Shown here: in pieces, positions 16,368-24,567 of the stretch
Numbering within the stretch: the stretch's first letter is position 1
Layout: every line of letters begins with the position of its first letter
Assembly: GCF_900188175.1 (NCBI RefSeq)
Contig: NZ_FZOQ01000037.1
Coordinates: 1-37,713, forward strand
DNA length: 37,713 nt
Reading direction: 5' to 3'
Source: Pontibacter ummariensis
GTDB taxonomy: Bacteria > Bacteroidota > Bacteroidia > Cytophagales > Hymenobacteraceae
Made by a program: the position numbers and the translations under genes
Notes under the pieces: model-generated
Told to the model about the DNA's origin: nothing
Database searches by the model: none
What the model saw: only the letters and a program-made list of their open reading frames with translations

Positions 16368-16398
16368 CAAGTATAACTATATTTAAATGTAATAGCAA
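16368..16398 (-). promoter_or_regulatory. Probable promoter of the M2-like lipoprotein gene
   Basis: Minus strand reads TTG (16398-16396), 20 bases, then TATACTTG (16375-16368), one mismatch to TAnnTTTG. It lies about 45 bases before the chosen start codon, which supports starting at 16323 because the longer frame would begin upstream of the transcription start. The remainder of 16399-16729 holds no gene; CTCCCCGCCTT at 16601-16611 resembles the repeat ends at 22733-23019. Confidence 0.55.
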
Positions 16399-16729
16399 TT
16401 AACGTGGGGGTGCTTGAAATGTTGCTTGCTGAGTGATGAAATTTGCCTCCTTGCTGCTGTGAGGGAAATGCGACCTTTTCTGATTGCAGAAGGGAGTGTA
16501 TTGTTTATTACCTTGGCGTCCTTTAACTAAAGGGAAAAGTTGGAAATCAAAGGAAGCTGCAGGAGGGGTATAGGGTAGACGGCTTTGTGCTAGCAACCTA
16601 CTCCCCGCCTTCGGGTAGGACCGTTTCATTCGAAAAAAAGAAAGTGAAAGTCCCGCTTATCCTGTTGTTCTGCTTTGTGATGTGGTGCGACGGCACGTTA
16701 TCCTTTTACAAATACCGAAGGGCAACAGG

Positions 16730-18001
16730 CTATACGGCCGGCAACACTCTCGACCTCACTTCCCCAAATCCGATCCGGATACCATGGTGCTGCCCATAGC
16801 CGCGCATGATTACGGTGTCGAAGTCTTCCACAAAGCTCCGTTCCGAGCCATCTGCTAATTGAAGCGGTTGTGTGCCCCGCCAGGTGAGCTCCAGCATGGA
16901 ACCATAGGAGCCTTTGTCAGCGCCGCTGATGGTGCCGGAGGCGTACAAATCGCCTACCTGGATGTTACAGCCATTGCTACTCTGGTGCGCCAGCTGCTGG
17001 TGCATGTTCCAGTAGAGGTACTTATAGTTAGAGCGGCACACGCTTGTAGCAGGTCTGTTCTCCGGCTGCAGGAGTACTTCTAACTGAATGTCGTAGTTAT
17101 GATGCCCCAGGAACTGCAGGTAGGGCAGGGGCTTTGGGTCTTGCACCGGGCCTTTTACCTTTAAGGGAGCCAAGGCATCGAGCGTAACGACCCAAGGGGA
17201 GATGGACGAGGCAAAGCTCTTCCCTAAAAAAGGGCCCAGCGGCACATACTCCCAGCTCTGGATGTCGCGGGCCGACCAGTCGTTGAACAGCACCAGGCCA
17301 AAGATATATTCCTCTGCCTCGTGGGGGGGGATGCTTTGCCCGAGCTGCGTTTCCTTGCCTGTGATAAAAGCTACCTCCAGCTCGAAGTCCAGCTGCCGGG
17401 TAGGGCCGAAAACAGGGACATCCATATCAGGCGCTTTGATCTGCCCTTTGGGGCGATGGATAGGGGTGCCCGATACCACGATGGACGAAGCGCGACCGTG
17501 ATAGCCCACGGGAAGGTGCTTCCAGTTAGGGAGCAGGGCCTGCTTCGGGTCCCGGAACATGGTGCCCACATTGGTGGCGTGTTCCAGGCTACTGTAAAAA
17601 TCGGTGTAGTTCCTCACCTTTACCGGCAACAGCATCTGCGCCGCCTGCTGCAGGACCAGGCACTTGCGGATCAGGTCGCTGTCGCCGCAGATCTCGTCGT
17701 TGTCGTTCCGTAGTAAGTCAGAGACCCGATTTCGGACGGCCCGCCACACAGGCTTGCCATAAGCTAAAAAGTCATTGAGGGAAGGGCGATGGAAGACGTT
17801 GGGGTCGAAGTCGATGAGCTCAAAAAAGCCACGGCTGCCCAGTTCGCACAGGTCCAGGATATACTCCCCAATGGCCACTCCCACACGCGGGTCTCTATCC
17901 GCCGTCTGGAAAACGCCGAAGGGTAAGTTTTGAATGGGAAAGTCGCTCTCCGGATCGATCTCTATCCAGGAGTGCAGCGAAGGGTCGTTGGCTTTGATCA
18001 T
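16730..18001 (-). CDS. fahA: Fumarylacetoacetase
   Basis: Hydrolyses 4-fumarylacetoacetate to fumarate and acetoacetate, the last step of tyrosine/homogentisate breakdown, in the cytoplasm. The 423-residue length is normal. The N-terminal SH3-like domain (about 1-120) precedes the catalytic domain. Family motifs: YTDFYSSLEHATNVG (about 131-145; Asp metal ligand and the His in the family base position), LPVGYHGRASSIV (about 164-176), DFELEVAFI with two metal-binding Glu, FNDWSARDIQSWEY with metal-binding Asp, and GKSFASSISPWVV. No other homogentisate-pathway gene is in the window. A -7 box TATATTTG lies 22 bases upstream of the start. Confidence 0.95.
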   Translation of the reverse strand: MIKANDPSLHSWIEIDPESDFPIQNLPFGVFQTADRDPRVGVAIGEYILDLCELGSRGFFELIDFDPNVFHRPSLNDFLAYGKPVWRAVRNRVSDLLRNDNDEICGDSDLIRKCLVLQQAAQMLLPVKVRNYTDFYSSLEHATNVGTMFRDPKQALLPNWKHLPVGYHGRASSIVVSGTPIHRPKGQIKAPDMDVPVFGPTRQLDFELEVAFITGKETQLGQSIPPHEAEEYIFGLVLFNDWSARDIQSWEYVPLGPFLGKSFASSISPWVVTLDALAPLKVKGPVQDPKPLPYLQFLGHHNYDIQLEVLLQPENRPATSVCRSNYKYLYWNMHQQLAHQSSNGCNIQVGDLYASGTISGADKGSYGSMLELTWRGTQPLQLADGSERSFVEDFDTVIMRGYGQHHGIRIGFGEVRSRVLPAV

Positions 18002-18022
18002 AGGGCGTCGGGCTTAGCTAAA

Positions 18023-18030
18023 CAAATATA
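18023..18030 (-). promoter_or_regulatory. -7 promoter box for fahA
   Basis: Minus strand TATATTTG, exact match to TAnnTTTG, 21 bases before the ATG. No TTG sits at the expected distance, so only the -7 half is clear. Confidence 0.5.
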
Positions 18031-18090
18031 GCTTTTCTCCATTATACGGAAAAGAACATGCTTGGCCGGATGCGGGGCACGAGAAGTACT

Positions 18091-18129
18091 AAAAAACAAA
18101 GCGGATGTGGTCGAACCACACCCGCTTTG
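18091..18129 (-). terminator. Rho-independent terminator of the mrp-nfu operon
   Basis: Minus strand: CAAAGCGGGTGTGGT (18129-18115) pairs with ACCACATCCGCTTTG (18111-18097), 15 bp with one G-U wobble and a 3-base loop, followed by six Ts (18096-18091). It begins 25 bases after the nfu stop. Confidence 0.85.
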
Positions 18130-18154
18130 CGCCTAAATGAGTTTATGTTACAGT

Positions 18155-18424
18155 CTACTGAGGAGACAGGGTCATGTTAACGGCTTCCACGGCTTTTATC
18201 TCGGGTACTGCCTTTAACACAGATTGCTCTACACCGGCTTTCAAGGTCATGGTAGACATCGGGCAGGAGCCACAGGCACCCAGCAGTTCCAGCTTCAGCA
18301 CCATGTCGTCGGTTACCTCCAGCACTTTCACATTGCCTCCGTCAGCTTCCAGGTACGGCCTGATCTGGTCGAGGGCCGACTCGATGCGGAGCATAAAATC
18401 TTGGTCTACGTTTGTGGCTGCCAT
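18155..18424 (-). CDS. NifU C-terminal domain (Nfu-type) Fe-S carrier
   Basis: An 89-residue protein that is essentially one Nfu domain. It has the IRPYLEADGG motif (21-30) and the cluster-binding GACGSCPMS with C51 and C54. Nfu proteins carry [4Fe-4S] clusters, bound at a dimer interface by these two cysteines, to client enzymes. There is no IscA-like N-terminal domain, so this is the minimal form. It starts 6 bases after the mrp stop; the pair forms an Fe-S delivery operon ended by the hairpin at 18091-18129. Confidence 0.92.
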   Translation of the reverse strand: MAATNVDQDFMLRIESALDQIRPYLEADGGNVKVLEVTDDMVLKLELLGACGSCPMSTMTLKAGVEQSVLKAVPEIKAVEAVNMTLSPQ

Positions 18425-18430
18425 GTATCT

Positions 18431-19534
18431 TTAGCTTTTAATTTCAACAGGTTTTGTTTTCTCCAGTGTGGCGTTCCGTACTGAAACTTGCTGGGCCACA
18501 GACTGAGCCAACTCCTTGAAAACACCTGAAGCCGGAGAATCGTTCTGCATAACGACAGGAGTTCCCGCATCGCCGCTTTCGCGAATGCCCTGTACCAGAG
18601 GAATTTGTCCTAAAAGAGGCACGCTGAACCTGTCTGCCAGGGATTTACCGCCTCCTTCGCCGAAAATATAATATTTATTCTCCGGCAACTCGGCTGGCGT
18701 AAAGTAAGCCATATTCTCGACCACTCCCAACACCGGCACGTTAATTTGTGGCTGGCGGAACATTTGTAGTCCTTTCATGGCATCGGCCAGGGCCACTTTC
18801 TGCGGTGTTGTCACGATCACGGCGCCTGTTACCGGCAGGGCCTGTACCATGGTCAGGTGGATATCAGAGGTTCCCGGTGGCAGGTCGATCAGCAGGTAAT
18901 CCAGGTCACCCCAATCCACGTCCGAGATAAACTGACGCAGGGCAGAGCTTGCCATCGGGCCTCTCCACACCACGGCGCCATCAGCAGGAGTGAGGAAGCC
19001 AATCGACATCATCTTTACGCCGTACTTCTCCACCGGAACGATGTAGTTCTTGCCGTGGTCGCCCTGCACCATGCGCGGACGCTCGTCTTCGGTGCCAAAC
19101 ATGGTCGGAACAGAAGGACCGTAGATGTCGGCATCGATGAGGCCCACCTTGGCACCGGAAAGCGCCAGGCCAATGGCCAGGTTCGTGGTAACGGTAGACT
19201 TGCCTACGCCGCCTTTACCCGAGGCAACAGCAATGATGTTTTTCGCACCGCTTACCGTAGCGCCATTGTCGGCACGGCCAGAGGTAACGTGGGAGGTCAT
19301 GTTCACTGTCACCACGGCCTCTTTGTCTACCATCATATGGATGGCATTCACACAGGCATTGCGGATCAGGTCTTTCAGCGGGCAGGCGGGTGTTGTCAGG
19401 ATAACTGTAAAGCTAATTTCCTTCCCGTTCACCTGCACGTCCTCCACCATGTTCAGGGTCACCAGGTCTTTTCCCAGGTCCGGTTCCTCCACATAGCTGA
19501 GGGCTTTTAATATATCTTCTTTTGTAATAGCCAT
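18431..19534 (-). CDS. Mrp/ApbC family P-loop ATPase, Fe-S carrier
   Basis: A 367-residue cytoplasmic protein. Residues 4-80 are a MIP18 (DUF59) domain with PACPLKD; 100-345 are the ParA-like ATPase with a deviant Walker A SGKGGVGKS (105-113), DADIYGPS and DLPPGTSD. The family transfers Fe-S clusters to apoproteins using ATP. The usual ATPase-domain CxxC that binds the cluster in E. coli Mrp (after ENM) is missing: here ENMAYFTPAELPENKYY follows directly. From memory this form is common in Bacteroidota and may rely on partners such as Nfu. Start at 19532-19534 (MAITKEDIL) is preferred over one 11 codons upstream, because a -7 box TATCTTTG at 19567-19574 would leave no leader for the longer frame. 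Confidence 0.93.
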   Translation of the reverse strand: MAITKEDILKALSYVEEPDLGKDLVTLNMVEDVQVNGKEISFTVILTTPACPLKDLIRNACVNAIHMMVDKEAVVTVNMTSHVTSGRADNGATVSGAKNIIAVASGKGGVGKSTVTTNLAIGLALSGAKVGLIDADIYGPSVPTMFGTEDERPRMVQGDHGKNYIVPVEKYGVKMMSIGFLTPADGAVVWRGPMASSALRQFISDVDWGDLDYLLIDLPPGTSDIHLTMVQALPVTGAVIVTTPQKVALADAMKGLQMFRQPQINVPVLGVVENMAYFTPAELPENKYYIFGEGGGKSLADRFSVPLLGQIPLVQGIRESGDAGTPVVMQNDSPASGVFKELAQSVAQQVSVRNATLEKTKPVEIKS

Positions 19535-19890
19535 ATGTCTAATAAACTGCTTTGCAATTTGCCTCACAAAGATACGAACAAAATTTTCCGATTCATATGA
19601 GAAGGCCGTAAGAGTAGAACAAGCCCGGGCACGTATAAGTTTGCGCGTTTGGTGAGAATGTAAGCTTTGCTCTTTAACAGAGGTTTAGTGCTATGGTGCT
19701 TTGCCTTTTCAGGCCTGATCAAGTGCGCGGTTAACGGAATGCGAGGTGTAGGTGTCGTACAAGCGCACCCTTTATCCCCAGCGGCATGTTGGTGCCAGCA
19801 GATTGCCAAAGACCTCGCAGCGTGCGCAGCTCCTGCGTGTGCCCGGCCGTGATCACGCGGCTGTCCGTATGCATGAGAAAACACAGCACA
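19535..19890. other. Divergent intergenic region between mrp (-) and the macrodomain gene (+)
   Basis: No gene supported. On the minus strand TATCTTTG (19574-19567) matches the -7 box TAnnTTTG and should drive mrp-nfu. On the plus strand the macrodomain frame stays open upstream to 19786, but those 35 residues have no similarity to macrodomains. Confidence 0.5.
19567..19574 (-). promoter_or_regulatory. -7 promoter box for the mrp-nfu operon
   Basis: Minus strand TATCTTTG, exact match to TAnnTTTG, 32 bases before the chosen mrp start. The same octamer lies before dnaG. Confidence 0.5.
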
Positions 19891-20427
19891 ATGGGAAACA
19901 CAAAACTCGAGGTCATTCAGGGAGACATTACGAAACTGGAGGTAGATGCCGTGGTGAATGCGGCGAATAGCAGCCTGTTGGGTGGCGGCGGCGTAGATGG
20001 CGCTATCCATCGCGCTGGCGGCCCGGCTATTTTAGAGGAGTGCAAGCAAATCAGGGCCCGGCAAGGCGGCTGCCCCACGGGCGAGGCGGTGGTAACTACT
20101 GGAGGTAACCTGCCGGCGAAATATGTCATCCACACGGTGGGCCCTGTCTGGCATGGAGGTGCGAAAGGAGAACAAGCCTTGTTGACGAACTGTTACCGCA
20201 ATAGCCTTCGCCTGGCCGACGAGAAAGAGGTAAAAAGCATTGCCTTCCCTAACATCAGCACGGGCGTCTATGGCTATCCGAAAGACAAAGCCGCCAACGT
20301 GGCCGTACAGGCAGTGCAGGAGTACCTGCAAAACCATGATACAGGGTTAAAGCGAGTAGTTTTTGTTTGCTTCGATGCCGAGAACCTGGAGCTGTACCAG
20401 GACCTGCTGCCGGTTCAACCTTCGTAG
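19891..20427 (+). CDS. Macrodomain protein, O-acetyl-ADP-ribose deacetylase-like
   Basis: A 178-residue protein made of one macrodomain of the YmdB/MacroD type, which binds ADP-ribose and removes O-acetyl or mono-ADP-ribosyl groups. Motifs: QGDITKLEVDAVVNAAN (about 9-25), LLGGGGVDGAIHRAGG (about 28-43), GGCPTGEAVVTTGGNLP, YVIHTVGPVW and FPNISTGVYGYP. The NAAN and GGGGVDGAIH loops that bind ADP-ribose and hold the catalytic Asn/Asp are intact, so activity is expected. I chose ATG at 19891; ATG 19873 and 19786 are in frame but add non-homologous residues. A palindromic inverted repeat begins 2 bases after the stop. Confidence 0.9.
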   Translation: MGNTKLEVIQGDITKLEVDAVVNAANSSLLGGGGVDGAIHRAGGPAILEECKQIRARQGGCPTGEAVVTTGGNLPAKYVIHTVGPVWHGGAKGEQALLTNCYRNSLRLADEKEVKSIAFPNISTGVYGYPKDKAANVAVQAVQEYLQNHDTGLKRVVFVCFDAENLELYQDLLPVQPS

Positions 20428-20428
20428 A

Positions 20429-20617
20429 AACAGGTCGCGACCTGTCCGCACAGTGACTTAGAAATGCAACAAAAAGTACAAGTACAGACAAGCCGCCACT
20501 ATCAAACATCCTATCCATCCTTTTTCATCTTGAAAATCCTGATTCAGACAAGTTGATGATGCAAGGTTTGGTCATTTCGGACTGGTTGTGCAAGGAACGG
20601 ACAGGTCGCGACCTGTT
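20429..20617. repeat. Element bounded by 20-bp palindromic inverted repeats
   Basis: The left end AACAGGTCGCGACCTGTCCG (20429-20448) and the right end (20598-20617) are exact reverse complements. Each holds the perfect 16-bp palindrome ACAGGTCGCGACCTGT (20430-20445 and 20601-20616). The 149 bases between show no gene. It lies between two co-directional genes, macrodomain and dnaG. Confidence 0.8.
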
Positions 20618-20684
20618 CTTGCGAAGGGGCTTGTCAGAATATAGGCAGCCACTCAAATTACTTTAACAAGACCGGCTGAACTCT

Positions 20685-20692
20685 TATCTTTG
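20685..20692 (+). promoter_or_regulatory. -7 promoter box for dnaG
   Basis: TATCTTTG matches TAnnTTTG and ends 23 bases before the ATG at 20716. A TTTA at 20662-20665 is at the right distance for a degenerate -33 element. Confidence 0.5.
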
Positions 20693-20715
20693 TCTTCCGC
20701 TAATACCCTTTGCCC

Positions 20716-22635
20716 ATGTCTTTGATCCCGAAAGAAACCGTTGACCAGGTACTTGCCCTTGCCGATATTACCGAGGTGGTGGGCGACTTTGTGTCGCTGA
20801 AGAAAAAGGGGCAGAACATGTGGGCCTGCTGCCCGTTCCACCACGAAAAGTCGCCTTCCTTCTCGGTGTCGCCGGCAAAAGGCATTTACAAGTGCTTTGG
20901 CTGTGGCAAGGCGGGGAACTCGGTGCAGTTCATTATGGACATCGAGGGAACCAGTTTTCCGGAGGCGATCAAGTTCCTGGCCAAGAAGTACCACATCGAT
21001 ATCCCGGAAGACGAGCCGAACCCGGAGTACGCGAAAGAGCAGAGCGAGCGGGACAGCCTTTTCATTGTTTCAGACTTTGCCAGCAAGCACTACCAGCAAC
21101 TGCTGCACAACCACGAGCAGGGCGGCATCGGGCAGTCTTACTTAAAGCAACGGGGACTCTCGAACAACACCATTCGCAAGTTCGAGTTGGGTTACAGCCT
21201 GGATGAGTGGACGAACCTGACCGATGCTGCCCTGAAAGCCGGCTACCAGCAGAAGTACCTGGAGGCGACGGGGCTTACGATTGCCAAGGAAGACGGCAAA
21301 AAGTACGACCGTTTCCGTGGCCGGGTGATGTTCCCCATCCACAACGTGTCGGGGCGCGTGGTCGGCTTCGGGGCCCGTACCTTAAAGTCGAACGACAAGA
21401 AGAGCCCGAAATACCTCAACTCCCCAGAGTCAGACATCTACCACAAGAGCAACGTGCTGTACGGCTTGTTTCAGGCAAAGCAGGCCATCCGCATGCAGGA
21501 CATGTGCTACATGGTGGAGGGCTACCTGGACGTGCTCTCGCTGCACCAGGGCGGGATCGAGAACGTGGTGGCCTCCTCGGGTACTTCGCTGACGGAAGGG
21601 CAAATCAAACTCATCGCGCGCTATACGCAGAATATTACGGTGCTCTACGACGGGGACGCGGCCGGTATCAAAGCCTCGCTCCGCGGGATCGACCTGATCC
21701 TTGAAAGCGGCCTGAACGTGGACGTGGTGACTTTCCCGGAAGGGGAGGACCCGGACTCTTACATCCAGAAGGTAGGCGACACCAATTTTAAGAACTATAT
21801 TAAGGAGAAGGCGCAGGACTTTATCTCCTTTAAAACAAGCCTATACGCGGAGGAGGCGAAGGGCAACCCCGTGAAAAAGGCCGAGGCGATCCGGGAAATT
21901 GTGGCTTCTATTGCCAAAATTCCGGACTCCATCAAGCGAACTGTCTTTTTCCGGAGCTGCAGCCTGATCTTCGACATAGACGAGCAGGTTCTGATTTCGG
22001 AGTACAACAAAATGCAGCTGCAGGACCGGCAGCCATCACAAAAACCTGGGAGTAGTCCTTTTGAAGCGCCTGTAGGGCTCCCGGTAGAGGAGGAGCCGGA
22101 AAAGCCTGTGTCGGACGTAGACGTGCTGAAACGCTATGAACGGGAGATCGTGCGCATGCTGCTCAATTATCCGAACCAGATGCTGGAAGAGGGCGTCACC
22201 ACCTGCCAATACATGCTGGAGCAGTTGGAGGACGTAGAGTTCCGGACACCGCTTTATGCCCGCCTGATGGAGCTGGTAAAGGAAAAGCTCTGCGATAATG
22301 TGATCCCCTCTGCTGAGGACTTTGTCCATTACCCGGACCAGGAGATCCGCACAGAGGCGACCCACCTGCTCTCAGACCCGCACGAGCTGAGCCATAATTG
22401 GGAGACGCACCAGATCTTTGTACCGAAAGAGACGGACTTGCTCCCCTACGGTGCTGAGCGTGCCGTGCTACGGCTGAAGTGGCGTAACGTGGAGCTGATC
22501 CTGAAAGGGGAAATGGAGAAGCTGCGCCTGGTAACAGACCCACAGGAGCAGGATAACCAGCTAAACAACATCCTCATGCTAAAGCAGCTGCACAGCCAGC
22601 TAGGCGACATGCTGGGGATTGTGGTGAACAGGTAG
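20716..22635 (+). CDS. dnaG: DNA primase
   Basis: Synthesises RNA primers at the replication fork. The 639-residue protein has the N-terminal CHC2-type zinc-binding domain with C39-x2-H42 (CPFH) and C60-x2-C63 (CFGC). The catalytic RNA polymerase core with Toprim follows: YMVEGYLDVLSLHQGG, SSGTSLTEGQ and LYDGDAAGIKAS. The C-terminal helicase-interacting region (about 440-639) includes a Pro/Glu-rich linker around 440-475. ATG 20716 is preferred to the TTG two codons upstream. The gene is transcribed alone or into the repeat-bearing gap before ribBA. Assignment is firm. Confidence 0.97.
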   Translation: MSLIPKETVDQVLALADITEVVGDFVSLKKKGQNMWACCPFHHEKSPSFSVSPAKGIYKCFGCGKAGNSVQFIMDIEGTSFPEAIKFLAKKYHIDIPEDEPNPEYAKEQSERDSLFIVSDFASKHYQQLLHNHEQGGIGQSYLKQRGLSNNTIRKFELGYSLDEWTNLTDAALKAGYQQKYLEATGLTIAKEDGKKYDRFRGRVMFPIHNVSGRVVGFGARTLKSNDKKSPKYLNSPESDIYHKSNVLYGLFQAKQAIRMQDMCYMVEGYLDVLSLHQGGIENVVASSGTSLTEGQIKLIARYTQNITVLYDGDAAGIKASLRGIDLILESGLNVDVVTFPEGEDPDSYIQKVGDTNFKNYIKEKAQDFISFKTSLYAEEAKGNPVKKAEAIREIVASIAKIPDSIKRTVFFRSCSLIFDIDEQVLISEYNKMQLQDRQPSQKPGSSPFEAPVGLPVEEEPEKPVSDVDVLKRYEREIVRMLLNYPNQMLEEGVTTCQYMLEQLEDVEFRTPLYARLMELVKEKLCDNVIPSAEDFVHYPDQEIRTEATHLLSDPHELSHNWETHQIFVPKETDLLPYGAERAVLRLKWRNVELILKGEMEKLRLVTDPQEQDNQLNNILMLKQLHSQLGDMLGIVVNR

Positions 22636-22732
22636 TGCATTTACCAGAGTCAGGATTTTTAGGGGTAGAGAATTATCAAGATGCCCCTGGCACCAGTGCC
22701 TCCTTGGGGGGAAGGATCTTATAGCCCTTATC

Positions 22733-23019
22733 CTGCTGTACCGGATCAAACCACCCCTGCCCCCTCCTTATCCAAGGCGGGGAACCTTTTTTTTGCCCTT
22801 TCATGATAAATTCTATAGTAGAAGTAGTAGAAGTTTCATGCATCGCTTCATTACCTTAAGAGGAAGCCACCTAAGAGAACTGTTACAGATACTATTTTCG
22901 CTCTTAACCTTTTATTTCGGAAGCACTACCACTACAAGGTATTTGCCATTGCCGTAGTAACTACGTACTCCCCGCCTTGGACAAGGAGGGGGCAGGGGTG
23001 GTTTGACCCGGTACAGCAG
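22733..23019. repeat. 287-bp MITE-like element with 51-bp terminal inverted repeats
   Basis: The left end (22733-22783) and right end (22969-23019) are reverse complements over 51 bp with two mismatches; both contain CCACCCCTGCCCCCTCCTT and end in CTGCTGTACCGG. The 185-base interior is AT-richer and has no gene. Each end also contains a small hairpin (CCCCTCCTT...AAGGCGGGG). No clear target-site duplication is seen. This could be a non-autonomous element, or two copies of a short repeat in opposite orientation. Confidence 0.8.
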
Positions 23020-23175
23020 AATGCATAGGTATCCTGATCATCCACCATAATCTTTTAATTCCTGGGTCAGGCATTGCTCCTTAAACAAAATCTCATCTGC
23101 TGCCTCTTCCCCTCAACTAAATTCCCTTCAAAAGTGTTATCCTAAATAAAAACAGGGATTGCGGCGCAAACTTCC

Positions 23176-23183
23176 TAATTTTG
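23176..23183 (+). promoter_or_regulatory. -7 promoter box for ribBA
   Basis: TAATTTTG, an exact TAnnTTTG match, 71 bases before the ATG. No TTG lies 19-21 bases upstream, so the -33 half is unclear. Confidence 0.45.
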
Positions 23184-23254
23184 CGTCGCTTTACGATAAG
23201 ATCAACAGCCTGCCTTGTTTTGGATAGGGCAGGGGCAGGCACAACAGAAATAGT

Positions 23255-24502
23255 ATGGAAACCAATACAACTGGTGACATCAGACCTTTAGATGCTATTG
23301 AGTCTGCTATAGAAGATATACGCCAAGGCAAAGTTGTGATCGTGGTAGATGATGACGACCGCGAGAACGAGGGCGATTTTATTTGCGCTGCCGAAAAAAT
23401 CACACCAGAGATCGTGAATTTTATGGCGACGCACGGTAGGGGCCTGATCTGCGTGCCCCTGACAGAAGAGCGCTGCGACGAGTTGGGGCTGGAGTTGATG
23501 GTAGGGCGAAATACGGCCCTGCACGCCACTCCTTTCACTGTGTCGGTGGACCTGATCGGGCACGGTTGTACTACCGGCATCTCGGCCTCCGACCGCGCCA
23601 AAACCATCAAAGCACTGGTGGACCCAACGACTGATCCCCAATCATTGGGCAAGCCGGGGCATATCTTTCCTTTAAAAGCCAAGAAAGAAGGGGTGTTGCG
23701 CAGAGCTGGCCATACCGAGGCGGCTGTGGACCTGGCCAGGCTGGCCGGGCTCTCTCCTGCCGGGGTGCTGATCGAGATCATGAACGAAGACGGTACCATG
23801 GCGCGCCTGCCGGACTTGGTAAAGGTGGCCGAACGCTTTGACCTGAAGCTGATCTCCATCAAAGACCTGATCGCTTACCGCCTGCAGGCTGAAAGCCTGA
23901 TAGACCGGGAGATAGCGGTACAGATGCCTACTGACTTCGGTACCTTCGACCTGTATGCCTTTACCCAGCGCAGCAATGGCGCCAAGCACCTGGCTCTGGT
24001 TAAAGGAAGCTGGGAAGATGGGGAGCCAGTACTGGTGCGGGTGCACTCCTCTTGCGTAACCGGCGATATTTTCGGCTCCTGCCGTTGCGATTGCGGGCCT
24101 CAGTTGCACGAGGCCATGCGCATGGTGGACAAGGCAGGGAAGGGCGTGATCGTGTACATGAACCAGGAAGGCCGCGGCATTGGGCTGATCAACAAGCTAA
24201 AGGCCTACAAGCTGCAGGAGCAAGGCCTGGATACGGTGGAAGCGAACCTGGAGCTGGGCTTCGCCATGGACGAGCGTGACTATGGTGTTGGAGCACAGAT
24301 CCTGCGTGACCTGGGCGTCACGAAAATGAAGCTCATTTCGAACAACCCCAAGAAGCGAACCGGCCTGATGGGCTATGGCCTGGAGGTAGTGGAGCGGGTG
24401 CCGATCGAGATAAAGCCCAACGAGCATAACCAACGGTACCTGACGACCAAGCGCGACAAGCTGGGCCATGAGATACTGAAAAACATGACATTGGAGAAAT
24501 AA
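23255..24502 (+). CDS. ribBA: Bifunctional 3,4-dihydroxy-2-butanone-4-phosphate synthase / GTP cyclohydrolase II
   Basis: Supplies both precursors of riboflavin: DHBP from ribulose-5-P (N-terminal RibB domain, about 10-210) and the pyrimidine from GTP (C-terminal RibA domain, about 215-415). RibB motif DDDDRENEGDF at 32-42 carries the acidic metal and substrate residues; GHTEAAVDLARLAG follows. RibA zinc ligands are C267, C278 and C280 (SCVTGDIFGSCRCDCG), with the catalytic EGRGIGL loop downstream. Both active sites look intact. Other rib genes are not nearby. A strong terminator lies 22 bases after the stop, so it is monocistronic. Confidence 0.96.
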   Translation: METNTTGDIRPLDAIESAIEDIRQGKVVIVVDDDDRENEGDFICAAEKITPEIVNFMATHGRGLICVPLTEERCDELGLELMVGRNTALHATPFTVSVDLIGHGCTTGISASDRAKTIKALVDPTTDPQSLGKPGHIFPLKAKKEGVLRRAGHTEAAVDLARLAGLSPAGVLIEIMNEDGTMARLPDLVKVAERFDLKLISIKDLIAYRLQAESLIDREIAVQMPTDFGTFDLYAFTQRSNGAKHLALVKGSWEDGEPVLVRVHSSCVTGDIFGSCRCDCGPQLHEAMRMVDKAGKGVIVYMNQEGRGIGLINKLKAYKLQEQGLDTVEANLELGFAMDERDYGVGAQILRDLGVTKMKLISNNPKKRTGLMGYGLEVVERVPIEIKPNEHNQRYLTTKRDKLGHEILKNMTLEK

Positions 24503-24523
24503 CAGTTTTAGTGTTGTACCTTT

Positions 24524-24567
24524 AAAAACCTGTGCAGGCGACTTTTATCGCGTTTGCACAGGTTTTT
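24524..24567 (+). terminator. Rho-independent terminator after ribBA
   Basis: A 13-bp stem (24524-24536 with 24555-24567; core ACCTGTGCA/TGCACAGGT) with an 18-base loop, followed by the end of a T-run. Confidence 0.85.

Larger units (their letters stand above)
22636..23254. other. 619-bp gene-free gap between dnaG and ribBA
   Basis: The main content is the element with 51-bp inverted ends (22733-23019). Further right, TAATTTTG (23176-23183) is a -7 box candidate for ribBA. I looked for an FMN riboswitch ahead of ribBA and saw no conserved RFN core. Confidence 0.6.

Noticed and set aside
16321..16398. Upstream extension of the M2-like gene to 16398
   Set aside because: The extension puts a second hydrophobic stretch before the lipoprotein signal and would begin at or upstream of the likely transcription start.
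18857..19510. 217-codon frame opposite mrp
   Set aside because: Antisense to a firmly assigned gene, His/Arg rich, no motif.
19564..20010. 148-codon minus-strand frame spanning the mrp upstream region
   Set aside because: Overlaps the mrp promoter box and the macrodomain gene in antisense; no similarity recognised.
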